In this document: one piece after another, positions 36,357 to 45,209 of the stretch
Position numbering within the stretch: the stretch's first letter is position 1
Layout of the letters: every line of letters begins with the position of its first letter
Source: Fibrobacter sp.
GTDB taxonomy: Bacteria > Fibrobacterota > Fibrobacteria > Fibrobacterales > Fibrobacteraceae
DNA: 64,000 bases
Assembly (NCBI GenBank): GCA_024399035.1
Contig: JAKSID010000011.1
Span: 16,858 to 80,857 of the forward strand
Direction: 5' to 3'
Position numbers and translations under genes: made by a program
The notes under the pieces: generated by a model
Seen by the model: only the letters and a program-made list of their open reading frames with translations
Databases searched by the model: none
Told to the model about the DNA's origin: nothing

Positions 36357-36908
36357 TTACTTGCCGTTATAACGTTCCATGCACTTTTCCATGCCCAGCT
36401 TGAAATAGCATTCCACCAGGGGCTTTACCTTTTCAAGGGCTTCTTCGAAAACAGGTCTATCTTCGGGAGGGAACTTTGCCAGCACCCAGTTGGAAAGGTC
36501 AAACTTGGGCGGGCACTTGCCCACGCCAAAGCGAATACGGGGGAACTTGTCACCAATCTTCTCGATGATATTACGAAGACCGTTCTGGCCACCGTGGCTA
36601 CCATTGGCGCGGCAACGGATACGGCCCACGTCCAGGTTGATGTCGTCGCTAAAAACAAGGAGCTGTTCCGGCTTGATCTTGTACCAGGTCATCAAAGCCT
36701 GCACCGATTCACCGGAAAGGTTCATGTAGGTCTGGGGCTTGGCAAGGAGGCATTCCTGGCCGGCGATAGTCACCTTCTGGGTCAAAGCCTTGTGTTCGGA
36801 TTTCCAGTCATCGGAAGTGGCCAACTTTTCCACTGCCATAAAGCCGGCGTTGTGGTGAGTGTTGGCATACTGCGTTCCGGGGTTCCCCAGACCAACGATC
36901 AAATACAT
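36357..36908 (-). CDS. pth: Peptidyl-tRNA hydrolase
   Basis: Pth recycles peptidyl-tRNA that falls off ribosomes. The 183-residue protein has VGLGNPGTQYANTHHNAGF at 5-23, containing Asn10 and catalytic His20, and the KPQTYMNLSGESVQ and FSDDINLDVGRIR blocks. It lies 130 nt downstream of rplY, separated by a terminator. The rplY-pth order is common in Gram-negative bacteria. Confidence 0.97.
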   Translation of the reverse strand: MYLIVGLGNPGTQYANTHHNAGFMAVEKLATSDDWKSEHKALTQKVTIAGQECLLAKPQTYMNLSGESVQALMTWYKIKPEQLLVFSDDINLDVGRIRCRANGSHGGQNGLRNIIEKIGDKFPRIRFGVGKCPPKFDLSNWVLAKFPPEDRPVFEEALEKVKPLVECYFKLGMEKCMERYNGK

Positions 36909-36983
36909 AAAAACCTACTTGTTATTTCTCCGCTAAATATAAAAACTCAAAATCGGCCGCGGGTTTTCAAGAGTGCGCCGCCA

Positions 36984-37018
36984 TAAAAAAAGACCGTCCT
37001 GCTTTTGCAGAACGGCCT
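36984..37018 (-). terminator. Terminator of rplY
   Basis: On the minus strand GGCCGTTCTGC / GCAGGACGGTC (one mismatch, AAAA loop) is followed by T7. It starts about 20 nt after the L25 stop. Confidence 0.9.
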
Positions 37019-37038
37019 TAGCTAGAAAGCCTTGGGAA

Positions 37039-37620
37039 TTAGCCCTGAGCTTCTTCCTTGCTCTTGCGCTTTGCGGTGATGTTGAAGATCACAACGCGGG
37101 GAGTGCAAGCCAGTTCTACACCTTCGGGGAGCTTGAGGTCCTTGGCGTAGAAAGTGGTGGGAGCCGGGAATTCGGAAATATCCATTTCGATTGCGGTCGG
37201 GATATTTGCCGGAGTTGCGGCGAGGTTGATGTAACGGTTCTGCTGAGCATAGGTACCGCCCTGGGTCTTAACGCCAACCGGAAGACCGGACAGCTTGACG
37301 GGAACGCGAACCTTAACCTTGGTAGAATCGTCGATCTTCAGGAAGTCGATGTGGGTGATTTCCTGAGTGAGGGCGTCCTTCTGGTAATTGTAAATTACAG
37401 CGGCGTTGCCTTCCTTGCCATCAATAACGAGGTCGAGAAGCGTATAACGCTTACCCGGGGCGAGGACCTTGCGAACGTCGATAGCGCTAACGCTAACATT
37501 CACTGCTTCCTGACCCTTACCATAATAGACAGCCGGAATCTGACCGGCCTTGCGGAGACGCTTGCTATCAGCGCTCTTGCCCTGTACTCTCGAGGTTGCT
37601 ACGAGCTTAGTGAGTTCCAT
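37039..37620 (-). CDS. rplY: 50S ribosomal protein L25 (CTC form)
   Basis: L25 binds 5S rRNA. The 193-residue protein is the long CTC-type form: residues 1-95 are the L25 domain (RLRKAGQIPAVYYG, ITHIDFLKI) and about 100-185 the extra beta domain (IPTAIEMDISEFPAPTTFYAKDL). It is followed by its own terminator and preceded 37 nt upstream by tRNA-Gln on the same strand. Confidence 0.95.
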   Translation of the reverse strand: MELTKLVATSRVQGKSADSKRLRKAGQIPAVYYGKGQEAVNVSVSAIDVRKVLAPGKRYTLLDLVIDGKEGNAAVIYNYQKDALTQEITHIDFLKIDDSTKVKVRVPVKLSGLPVGVKTQGGTYAQQNRYINLAATPANIPTAIEMDISEFPAPTTFYAKDLKLPEGVELACTPRVVIFNITAKRKSKEEAQG

Positions 37621-37657
37621 AATTTACTCCATTCGAGTTTATGATTAAAAAAAATCA

Positions 37658-37729
37658 TTGGGATAGCTGGACTCGAACCAGCGAATAACGGAATCAAAAT
37701 CCGTTGTCTTACCACTTGACGATATCCCA
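37658..37729 (-). tRNA. tRNA-Gln(TTG)
   Basis: This is a 72-nt cloverleaf on the minus strand. The acceptor TGGGATA pairs with TATCCCA, the anticodon stem-loop is ACGGA-TTTTGAT-TCCGT with anticodon TTG, the T-arm is GCTGG-TTCGAGT-CCAGC, and the discriminator is A without an encoded CCA. It lies between ispE and rplY, a neighbourhood seen in many proteobacteria. Confidence 0.96.
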
Positions 37730-37763
37730 ATGGTGGCGCAAATATAGCAAAAACGCCAATTTT

Positions 37764-38648
37764 TTAAAGGGCAGGCACCCAAAAGCGGGTTACTTTTTGG
37801 TACCTGGAGATAGGTTTCATGGCCTCTGCAGCGGCTTCTGCCTGGCTTTTTGAGGCAAAAACTCCGAAAACGGAGGCCCCAGAACCAGACATGAGGGCAC
37901 ACTTGGCACCCAGACGCAGGAATTCAGCCTTCATCTGTTCCACCAGCGGGTGCTTGGGGAAAACGGAGACTTCGAAGGCGTTGAACAGGCTGGACTGCCA
38001 GAAGGACTGGGGCTGCCAGCCAGACTTGTACGCTTCCCAACGGTCCGGTCCGGACTTGGGAACGCCGGCATAGGCATCCTTAGTGGGGACGGAATCCAAC
38101 GGGGTGCAGACCAGCAGGAATTCGCCGTCGGCAAGCTGCAGCGGGTCCATAAAAGTCAGTTTTTCACCGATGCCTTCGGCAAAGGCAGAACCGCCACGAA
38201 CCAAGAAGGGAACGTCGGCACCAAGCTTGGCTCCGATTCCTTCAAGAACCTCGGCAGGATAATTCAGGTTCCAAAGACGATTCAGCAAGCGAAGAGCCGC
38301 AGCCGCGTCCGCACTGCCACCGCCCAGGCCAGCCCCAAGGGGCATCACCTTTTCCAGGTAGAGATCCGCACCCAGGTTCTGGGCAGAACTTGCAACGCAG
38401 GTAGAAGCCTGTTCCACCGCATAGGCCTTCAAAGCCACAGCAGCCTTGTACACCAGGTCGGACTGCACCGGATATTCCTGGGGATTGTTGTAAGTCAGGA
38501 CGATTTCACCATCGTTGCGAAGTTCCGCAGACAGAGTATCGCCGGCATCGATGGTCTGGAAAACAGTTCCCAGATCGTGGTAACCGTCTTCACGCTTGCG
38601 AATAACATCAAGAAAAAGATTAATCTTTGAAGGAGCGTATTCTTTCAT
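37764..38648 (-). CDS. ispE: 4-diphosphocytidyl-2-C-methyl-D-erythritol kinase
   Basis: This kinase acts in the MEP route to isoprenoids, which supply undecaprenyl phosphate and quinone tails. The 294-residue GHMP kinase has APSKINLFLDVIRKREDGYHDL at the start (substrate His and Lys), the ATP loop PLGAGLGGGSADAAAALRLLN near 102-122, and MSGSGASVFGVF near the C-terminus. It begins 2 nt after the ftsK stop. Confidence 0.96.
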   Translation of the reverse strand: MKEYAPSKINLFLDVIRKREDGYHDLGTVFQTIDAGDTLSAELRNDGEIVLTYNNPQEYPVQSDLVYKAAVALKAYAVEQASTCVASSAQNLGADLYLEKVMPLGAGLGGGSADAAAALRLLNRLWNLNYPAEVLEGIGAKLGADVPFLVRGGSAFAEGIGEKLTFMDPLQLADGEFLLVCTPLDSVPTKDAYAGVPKSGPDRWEAYKSGWQPQSFWQSSLFNAFEVSVFPKHPLVEQMKAEFLRLGAKCALMSGSGASVFGVFASKSQAEAAAEAMKPISRYQKVTRFWVPAL

Positions 38649-38650
38649 AA

Positions 38651-41600
38651 TTATCTAAAGGTTCCGGAGCGTTCTAGCTGCATCAGTTCGTCCATGCCCA
38701 CCAGCATTGCGCGGGGCTTGGAGTTACCCTTGCTGGGGCCGCAAACACCAAGACCATAAAGCTGGTCCACAATCTTACCTGCACGGCTATAGCCAACGCT
38801 AAAGTGGCGCTGCACCGCAGAGGTAGAAAGTCCGCTGACTTCTACTGCCCAGCAGGCAACTTCAAACAGCAGCGGGTCAAGCTTGCCCAGTTTCTTCGGG
38901 CCGCCTTCCCCATCTTCGTCTTCGCCGTCCATACCTTCGGACACGTCGAAGGATTCCACCTGCGGATAGTAAACGTTCTGATTGGAGCAGGCATCAGCCA
39001 AGCGTTCGGCTTCTTCATCACTGAGGAAGGCTCCGTGGACGCGGACCGGATCCGGATCGTTCACAGCCTTGAACAGCATATCGCCGCGGCCCAGCAACTT
39101 TTCTGCACCCGCGTGATCCATGACCGTACGGGCGTCAATCTGGGACGCCACCTTAAAGCTGATTCGTGTAGGCAAGTTGGCCTTGATAATACCCGTAATC
39201 ACCTTCACAGAAGGACGCTGGGTTGCAAGCACCAAGTGAATACCAACAGCACGAGCCTTAGCAGCCAAGCGGGCTACGGACTTTTCAATTTCCTTGCCAG
39301 CGACCATCATGAGGTCGGCCATTTCATCGATAATCACAACGATGAACGGCATGCGATGGCCCTTGTCTTCGTCGGGAATATCGTCGGGCAATTCGCCGGC
39401 TTCGTACTTAGCATTAAAGCCACCGATGTTACGAACCTTGGCCGTTGCAAGCACCTCGGTACGGCGGTCCATTTCGTAGCACAGCCACTGCAGAGCCTGG
39501 ATCGCAATCTCGGGCTTAGTAATCACAGGAGCCAACAGGTGCGGGATGTTTTCGTACATCTTAAGTTCCACAGCCTTGGGGTCCACAAGGATCATGCGCA
39601 ATTCATCGGGAGTCTTGCTGAACAGCATGCTGGCCATGAGCGCATTAATGCAGACAGACTTACCAGAGCCCGTCTGACCTGCAATAAGCAAGTGCGGTGC
39701 CTTAGCCAAGTCCATAGAGAACGCTTCGCCGGTAATGTCCTTGCCCAAAGCCACCACAATCTTTTCGGGAGACGGGTTGAACTTGTCGCTTTCAAAGACG
39801 TCCTTGCTGAATACGGTCTGGAACTTGCGATTAGGAATTTCGATACCCACCGCAGCCTTGCCCGGAATAGGAGCAAGAATTCGCACAGAGGAAACGCGCA
39901 AAGGCATTGCCAAGTCTTCTTGCAAGGAGGTAAAGCGGCTCACCTTTACGCCCGGACCCGGTTCCACTTCGAAACGGGTAATCATGGGACCAGTTTCGCA
40001 GCCGATCACTCGGCCCTTCACCTTGAAGTTCTCAAGCTTTTCTTCAAGCATCTTACCGATGGCGTTCAGTTCGTCTTCGGTGTAGTCTGCAGTCTGGGCT
40101 TCGTGATCGTCCAGGATATCAGAAATTGCGGGAACCTTGTATTCGTCAAACTGTTCCGTAGGATCGGGAACAGGAATAGATGCAGCCTGCACTCCAGAGT
40201 TCTTTACAGGAACAATCGTGCCGATATCGCCGCCCATGGTCGGTTCGTTGGAATCTGCGCCGGCCGTATCGTCGGCACCATAGACCACAGGGGTAAAGGT
40301 ATCATCAACACCACTTGCAGTACCATCAACGTTTTCTACAGCAGCGCCGTCGCCACCAAGCAATTCCTCGGCATTAATCGTGGTGGCGGCACGAGCAGCG
40401 GAGGCGGCGGCAGAAGCCTTACCGCGGTTCATGGCGATCGTAGGTTCGTCAGAAGCATCCAGGGTCGCCTGCATTGTAGAATCGGCAGCATTGAAAGAGC
40501 GGACACGGGCTGTCATCGGGCCAGTAACCGCAGGATTTGCGCGGTTCACTGGTGCGGCGACAGGTGCGCTTACCGGAGCGACAGGAGCATTTACAGCGGC
40601 AGCTTCGTTACCGGCAACCATAGTTGCTGCATCTGCCACATCTGCACCTACATTATTTTCGCGACGCACATCGCCCTTCACTTGCATACGACCCTTATGG
40701 CCACGTTCCCAATCAATCAAGTCGCGGGCACGGCGAAGTGCAGCAATCTTTTCCTTGACTTCAACGATTTCCAAGGCGTTCATATGACGCTCGTTGACAC
40801 GCAGGTATTCTTGCAGGCGTGCAATTTCGGGATCTTCACCACCCACATTTGCGGCAGTGGTTTCTGCGGCAGCATTTTGAGCAGCATTCTGACGGACGGG
40901 AGACAAAGTCTTTTCGGCACCCATGGTCTGCGCGCCAGCAAAGGTCTGTTCACCAGATGCACCAGCAACAGTTCTACCATCAAGTTCATTGTCAAGCCAG
41001 TTGTTGCGGCCATTGAACGGTACAACCTTGCCCTTGCGACGGATTCTAAAGGCATCCGGTTCAAGCATTACCGTTTCGTCGTCCATGGTAATACCACGGC
41101 GGAGCTTTGCAGGCTTTTCGCTAACGGAGCGATCATCACGATTACGATCGTCGCGGTTGGAGCGAGTGCGGTCGGGATTGTCCAGCTCCACAACCTCGGC
41201 TTCAAGCACCGGCTTTTTAGCAAACACCTTCTTAAGCCAGTTGGAGCCCTGTACCAAGAAATGGAAATGTCTGGGGCGAAGTCCAAAGGAAAGTACCAAG
41301 ATCAGGCCCAAGCACACGACCAGAATAATAAAAGGCGCAACACAGGATTCCTGGCCGAAGATGGGCATGGCAATATTCTGGCTAAAGAACTGGCCGATAA
41401 TACCGCCGTTCATCATCAGCACATCCTTGGAAACCTGGCCAAAGCCATAAGTTTTCAAGGCCATAAGGCAAGACACATCCAAGGAGAGCAAAGTCAAGCC
41501 CAGGGCAAAACGAACAAGCTTGCCACGGAGACTATCGAAAGCGAGGCTCAACCCCCAAAGGACCAGAGCCACCGTAAAGAACAGCACAGAGACCTTGCCG

Positions 41601-41824
41601 AACAGCAACATCACCGCATTAGGGATCAACTTGCCCAGGTAAGGGCCAAGCCAGTTGCCATGACTGCCGCTATAGACAGAACTAATACAACCTAACAAGA
41701 GAATCACGCCAAGGGCCAGCAGGAACCATCCTACCAGAACCAATCCAAACCCCTGTTCGCCTTCAACTGCGCTATTTTTCTTTTTTACAGGCTTTTTTGC
41801 CGATTTCTTTTTTTGAGTAGCCAA
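38651..41824 (-). CDS. ftsK: DNA translocase FtsK
   Basis: FtsK sits at the division septum and pumps chromosome ends to the dif site. The 1057-residue protein has four N-terminal membrane helices (about 25-175), a 400-residue Ala/Asn-rich low-complexity linker, and then the motor. The Walker A LLIAGQTGSGKSVCIN and Walker B FIVVIIDEMADLM, with ATQRPSVKVITG, are clear. The last 70 residues (AVQRHFSVGYSRAGKIVDQL) are the gamma winged-helix domain that reads KOPS sites. The start is TTG 41824, backed by GGAGGAG 6 nt upstream. It heads the ftsK-ispE-tRNA-Gln-rplY run. Confidence 0.96.
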   Translation of the reverse strand: MATQKKKSAKKPVKKKNSAVEGEQGFGLVLVGWFLLALGVILLLGCISSVYSGSHGNWLGPYLGKLIPNAVMLLFGKVSVLFFTVALVLWGLSLAFDSLRGKLVRFALGLTLLSLDVSCLMALKTYGFGQVSKDVLMMNGGIIGQFFSQNIAMPIFGQESCVAPFIILVVCLGLILVLSFGLRPRHFHFLVQGSNWLKKVFAKKPVLEAEVVELDNPDRTRSNRDDRNRDDRSVSEKPAKLRRGITMDDETVMLEPDAFRIRRKGKVVPFNGRNNWLDNELDGRTVAGASGEQTFAGAQTMGAEKTLSPVRQNAAQNAAAETTAANVGGEDPEIARLQEYLRVNERHMNALEIVEVKEKIAALRRARDLIDWERGHKGRMQVKGDVRRENNVGADVADAATMVAGNEAAAVNAPVAPVSAPVAAPVNRANPAVTGPMTARVRSFNAADSTMQATLDASDEPTIAMNRGKASAAASAARAATTINAEELLGGDGAAVENVDGTASGVDDTFTPVVYGADDTAGADSNEPTMGGDIGTIVPVKNSGVQAASIPVPDPTEQFDEYKVPAISDILDDHEAQTADYTEDELNAIGKMLEEKLENFKVKGRVIGCETGPMITRFEVEPGPGVKVSRFTSLQEDLAMPLRVSSVRILAPIPGKAAVGIEIPNRKFQTVFSKDVFESDKFNPSPEKIVVALGKDITGEAFSMDLAKAPHLLIAGQTGSGKSVCINALMASMLFSKTPDELRMILVDPKAVELKMYENIPHLLAPVITKPEIAIQALQWLCYEMDRRTEVLATAKVRNIGGFNAKYEAGELPDDIPDEDKGHRMPFIVVIIDEMADLMMVAGKEIEKSVARLAAKARAVGIHLVLATQRPSVKVITGIIKANLPTRISFKVASQIDARTVMDHAGAEKLLGRGDMLFKAVNDPDPVRVHGAFLSDEEAERLADACSNQNVYYPQVESFDVSEGMDGEDEDGEGGPKKLGKLDPLLFEVACWAVEVSGLSTSAVQRHFSVGYSRAGKIVDQLYGLGVCGPSKGNSKPRAMLVGMDELMQLERSGTFR

Positions 41825-41842
41825 GACTCCTCCAAAATTTTC

Positions 41843-41871
41843 CCTATAAATATAGTCTTTAATTTTGTCAA
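41843..41871 (-). promoter_or_regulatory. Promoter of ftsK
   Basis: On the minus strand TTGACA (41871-41866) is followed after 17 nt by TATAGG (41848-41843). It sits 20-50 nt before the TTG start in the 86-bp gap to the cyclase gene. Confidence 0.65.
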
Positions 41872-41910
41872 CAAAATGACAAACCCTCCCAACTTGTTAT
41901 CTTTAATTCC

Positions 41911-44900
41911 ATGTCAGTGAAACTTTCTAAAAAGACCAAGAAAGTCATAGCCGGCTTTGTAGTCTCCGCTATCGTCGTTTTCTTGATTATCATCTTCGGT
42001 AATACCCAGAACATGATTACGGCCACCACCCGAAACAGTGCCGAATCCCTGGAAAACCTTTTTTACGACTTGTTCTTCAAGGTCGCCACCGGTGTAGAGG
42101 ACAACATCGGCGCCAATGACAAGATCAAGACCTCCGGCAATTACGACCCCAGCATTCTTATCGTTGACATCGACGAACCCGCCCTTGCAAAACTGGGCAA
42201 CTACAACGAATGGGACCGTTCAATCCACGCCAACGTGGTTAACCACCTAAACGAGGGCGGTGCAGCGGCAATCGGCTTTGATATTCTGTTTAAGAACGCA
42301 GACTTCGGTAAGCAAAAGGCCGGCCAGGTCATGAGCCTTTTGAACGAAGTGGAGCCGGACAAATCTTGGGATTCCCTCTACCCCGAAATTCTTTCGACCT
42401 ACAACTACGACTCCATGCTGGTGGACGCGGTAAAGCGCAGCGGAAACGTAATCGTCTGCGACATGTTCGATGAAGCCAAGTCCTACAAGCACGAATCCCA
42501 ATGGCGCCCCCTCAGTAGCGAAAAGCGTGCACTGGACGTAGGCTTTAAATCCGTTATCTATAACGAACAAGCCGACAGTATCAACAACATCGAGCCCAAG
42601 GACCTTCTGGATAACGTTTTCCCGGAACTTGCACAGGCAGGCCAGTTCGTAGGCTCCGTGAACGCCTACCCCGATAACGACGGTACCGTTCGTCGCGTCT
42701 CTATGTTGTACCGATTCCCCAATCCCTTCTTGGAGCCTACCGCAGACCCGTCCCTGGAGGAAATCGGCAGAATCGACAGTTCCCGAATTTATTCCACCAT
42801 GTCCTTGATGACAATCTTGCACTTGTTCCATCAGAAACCCGAGAATGTCGAAATCAAGATGGGCAAGTACATCAACGTAGGCAAGCCCTTCGGTATCTAC
42901 AGGGATAGCGCCGGCGGTTACCACACCACCTACCCCCACTTTAGCTACCCCATGTTCCTCTCCCTCCGCGAAAGACTCAAGGAAAAGAAATTCCAGAAGA
43001 AAGCCATCGACGACTTCATGGATATTTCCTCCAAGATTATCGCCACAAAGGGTAAGGATAGTACGGTTACCTTTGAAATTTTTGAAGGTCAGATGCTGAC
43101 CAAGAGCGTTTCCGATCTTATCCGAAAGATGGACGTGAGCATTCTCGACTCCATCGAAAAAGGCGAATCCAAGGACATGGGTAACGGCATCTCCATCAAG
43201 ATTGATGAAGAAGAAGCCACCGGTGACCGCTTTATTTTCGAGGACACCGAAGAAGAAGAGGAATTCGTCATCACGCCTTACGTAATCAAGGCAGTACATT
43301 TCTTTGAAGACTCTCTCCAAAAGATGCCAGTGGGCAAGCCCGCCCTGCTCTCCCTGGATCTTGACCTCCGCTTTGACAAGCCCACCAAGAAATGGCACGC
43401 CACTCAGGTGATTCTTTCTGACGCAGTCATCCGCGATATTGAATCTACAGACGAACTGCAAATTCAGCATCTTCAGCCCGGCGAAGAACTGCGTTTCGGC
43501 CCCGAAAAACACATTCCTATTGACCGTTTCGGGCGTTACCAGGTTCGCTACAGAGGCCGCTATAATACTACCGAAGCCCTGCGCACTTTCCAGCATCTTT
43601 CTTACTATGACGTTTACAAGGGACGCGTCGACCCCATTTTCTACCAGGGAAAAATCTTTATCCTGGGTTCTGCAGCGGCGGCCCTGTTCGACTTTGTGCC
43701 GGGTCCTCACGAAGAAAACTACCCGGCAGTCTTGATCCACGCAACCATTATCAAGAACATTCTTGAAGACGACTACATTGTTACCCTGGGCGAGCGCTAC
43801 CAGCAGCTTATCATTGTTCTCCTAGCACTCCTCTGTGTCATTCTCGGTCTGTTCCTTAAGAGCTATTTCTCCATCTCCATTTCCATCGTTCTCATGGTAA
43901 TCTATACCTTTATAGCTTACCGTTACTTCGAAAGCGGCTTGTACATCGGTGTTTCCAAGCAAATCCTTGCAATCTTGCTAACGAACATTACTGCACTGGT
44001 GGTTCAGTTCTACTTTGAAAACAAGGAAAAGAGCTTCATTAACAACGCATTTAAGCAGTACATTTCTCCTGAACTGATCGATGCCATGGTGAACAACGAA
44101 ATTATGCCTACGTTGGGTGGTGAAAAATCCAACATTACAGCATACTTTACCGACATCGCAAGTTTCTCCACCTTCTCTGAAAAAATTGGCGACCCGAGTA
44201 AACTAGTTGAACTTTTGAACGAATACCTAACGGCAATGACCGACACCCTCCTTACAAACAAGGGAACGTTGGACAAGTACGAAGGTGATGCCATTATTGC
44301 ATTCTTCGGCGCCCCCATGCCTCTGGAGAACCACGCCCTGAGCGCTTGCTACTCCGCAGTGGGTATGCAGCGTAAGCTTAAGGAACTCCGTAAGAAATGG
44401 GCTAGCGAAGGCGACAAGTGGCCTAAGGTCGTTCATGACATGCACATGAGAATCGGCATTAACTCCGGCGAGATCGTGACGGGTAATATGGGTTCTACCA
44501 TGCGTAAGAACTACACCATGATGGGCGACGCCGTGAACCTGGCCGCACGTCTTGAAAGTGCAGCAAAGCAGTACGGTGCCTACATCCAGATCAGTGAAGA
44601 CACCCAGAAGCATCTTGAAGAAGGCCGCTTTATCTACCGCTCCCTGGATACTGTCCGCGTGGTAGGTAAGAGCCAGCCGGTCAAGACTTTCGAACTCCTG
44701 GAAAAGAGCAAGTGCGACAACGCAGAACAGTTGCACAAGCTTGTTGCAATCTGGGAACACGCACGCCAGAGCTACTTGGAAATGAAGTGGGACGAAGCCA
44801 TCGAACTGTTCACCCAATGCCTTGACTTGGAGCCCCACCATCCTGACCGCGATCCGGGCAGCAAGACCACACCGTCGCATGTGTACATCAAACGCTGCGA

Positions 44901-44973
44901 AGCCTACAAGATCAAGCCCCCCGTCGCCGAAGGCGAAGTCTGGGACGGCGTGTTCACTGCTACTGAGAAATAA
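41911..44973 (+). CDS. CHASE2-domain adenylate cyclase
   Basis: The 1020-residue protein has a membrane helix at about 12-29 and a very large extracytoplasmic CHASE2-type sensor (about 30-620). Three close membrane helices follow (about 628-705), then a class III cyclase domain (about 735-925). The metal Asp is in YFTDIASFSTFSE, the adenine-selecting Lys in LDKYEGDAIIAFFGAP and the second specificity Asp in YTMMGDAVNLAARLE, so ATP is the likely substrate. A TPR-like tail (about 940-1000) follows. The sensor contains an acidic insert (DTEEEEEF) not usual for CHASE2. It is divergent from ftsK and transcribed alone. The signal sensed is unknown. Confidence 0.9.
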   Translation: MSVKLSKKTKKVIAGFVVSAIVVFLIIIFGNTQNMITATTRNSAESLENLFYDLFFKVATGVEDNIGANDKIKTSGNYDPSILIVDIDEPALAKLGNYNEWDRSIHANVVNHLNEGGAAAIGFDILFKNADFGKQKAGQVMSLLNEVEPDKSWDSLYPEILSTYNYDSMLVDAVKRSGNVIVCDMFDEAKSYKHESQWRPLSSEKRALDVGFKSVIYNEQADSINNIEPKDLLDNVFPELAQAGQFVGSVNAYPDNDGTVRRVSMLYRFPNPFLEPTADPSLEEIGRIDSSRIYSTMSLMTILHLFHQKPENVEIKMGKYINVGKPFGIYRDSAGGYHTTYPHFSYPMFLSLRERLKEKKFQKKAIDDFMDISSKIIATKGKDSTVTFEIFEGQMLTKSVSDLIRKMDVSILDSIEKGESKDMGNGISIKIDEEEATGDRFIFEDTEEEEEFVITPYVIKAVHFFEDSLQKMPVGKPALLSLDLDLRFDKPTKKWHATQVILSDAVIRDIESTDELQIQHLQPGEELRFGPEKHIPIDRFGRYQVRYRGRYNTTEALRTFQHLSYYDVYKGRVDPIFYQGKIFILGSAAAALFDFVPGPHEENYPAVLIHATIIKNILEDDYIVTLGERYQQLIIVLLALLCVILGLFLKSYFSISISIVLMVIYTFIAYRYFESGLYIGVSKQILAILLTNITALVVQFYFENKEKSFINNAFKQYISPELIDAMVNNEIMPTLGGEKSNITAYFTDIASFSTFSEKIGDPSKLVELLNEYLTAMTDTLLTNKGTLDKYEGDAIIAFFGAPMPLENHALSACYSAVGMQRKLKELRKKWASEGDKWPKVVHDMHMRIGINSGEIVTGNMGSTMRKNYTMMGDAVNLAARLESAAKQYGAYIQISEDTQKHLEEGRFIYRSLDTVRVVGKSQPVKTFELLEKSKCDNAEQLHKLVAIWEHARQSYLEMKWDEAIELFTQCLDLEPHHPDRDPGSKTTPSHVYIKRCEAYKIKPPVAEGEVWDGVFTATEK

Positions 44974-45209
44974 GATGCAAAGGGGCTACCACACGTCCAC
45001 ATAGTGGATAATTCTCACTAAGGGCTAAAGCCCTAAGTGTTCATTTACCTTTGGAATCCCCACTCACAAAAGTCCGCGCTAAAAGCCCGGGCTTTTTCTC
45101 GTGTCTGAGGGCGAGTAAACTCGCTCCTCAGGGGGCCCCTACCCCTTAATTCATATAAAAGAAAAGTCCGTGCAGTTATTGCACGGACTTTTTTAGGCCA
45201 ATGACCCGT
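44974..45209. other. Intergenic hairpin cluster between the cyclase gene and panC
   Basis: Four inverted repeats lie in 180 bp. CACTAAGGGCT / AGCCCTAAGTG is at 45016-45039, and the palindrome AAAGCCCGGGCTTT lies within 45081-45098 and ends in T5. CTGAGGGCGAGT / ACTCGCTCCTCAG is at 45105-45130, and AAAAGTCCGTGCA / TGCACGGACTTTT is at 45161-45191. The second and fourth look like terminators for the plus and minus genes; the others are unexplained. Confidence 0.65.
45161..45194 (-). terminator. Terminator of the folK-dNK-panC operon
   Basis: AAAAGTCCGTGCA / TGCACGGACTTTT forms a perfect 13-bp stem with a GTTAT loop, flanked by T-runs on both strands. It lies 16 nt past the panC stop. Confidence 0.92.

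Noticed and set aside
38804..41695. 963-codon plus-strand frame
   Set aside because: It lies wholly antisense to ftsK. Its His/Arg/Cys-rich, motif-free translation is a by-product of codon bias in ftsK.
42247..43740. 497-codon minus-strand frame
   Set aside because: It is antisense to the CHASE2 cyclase, which has full domain support, and it shows no family features.
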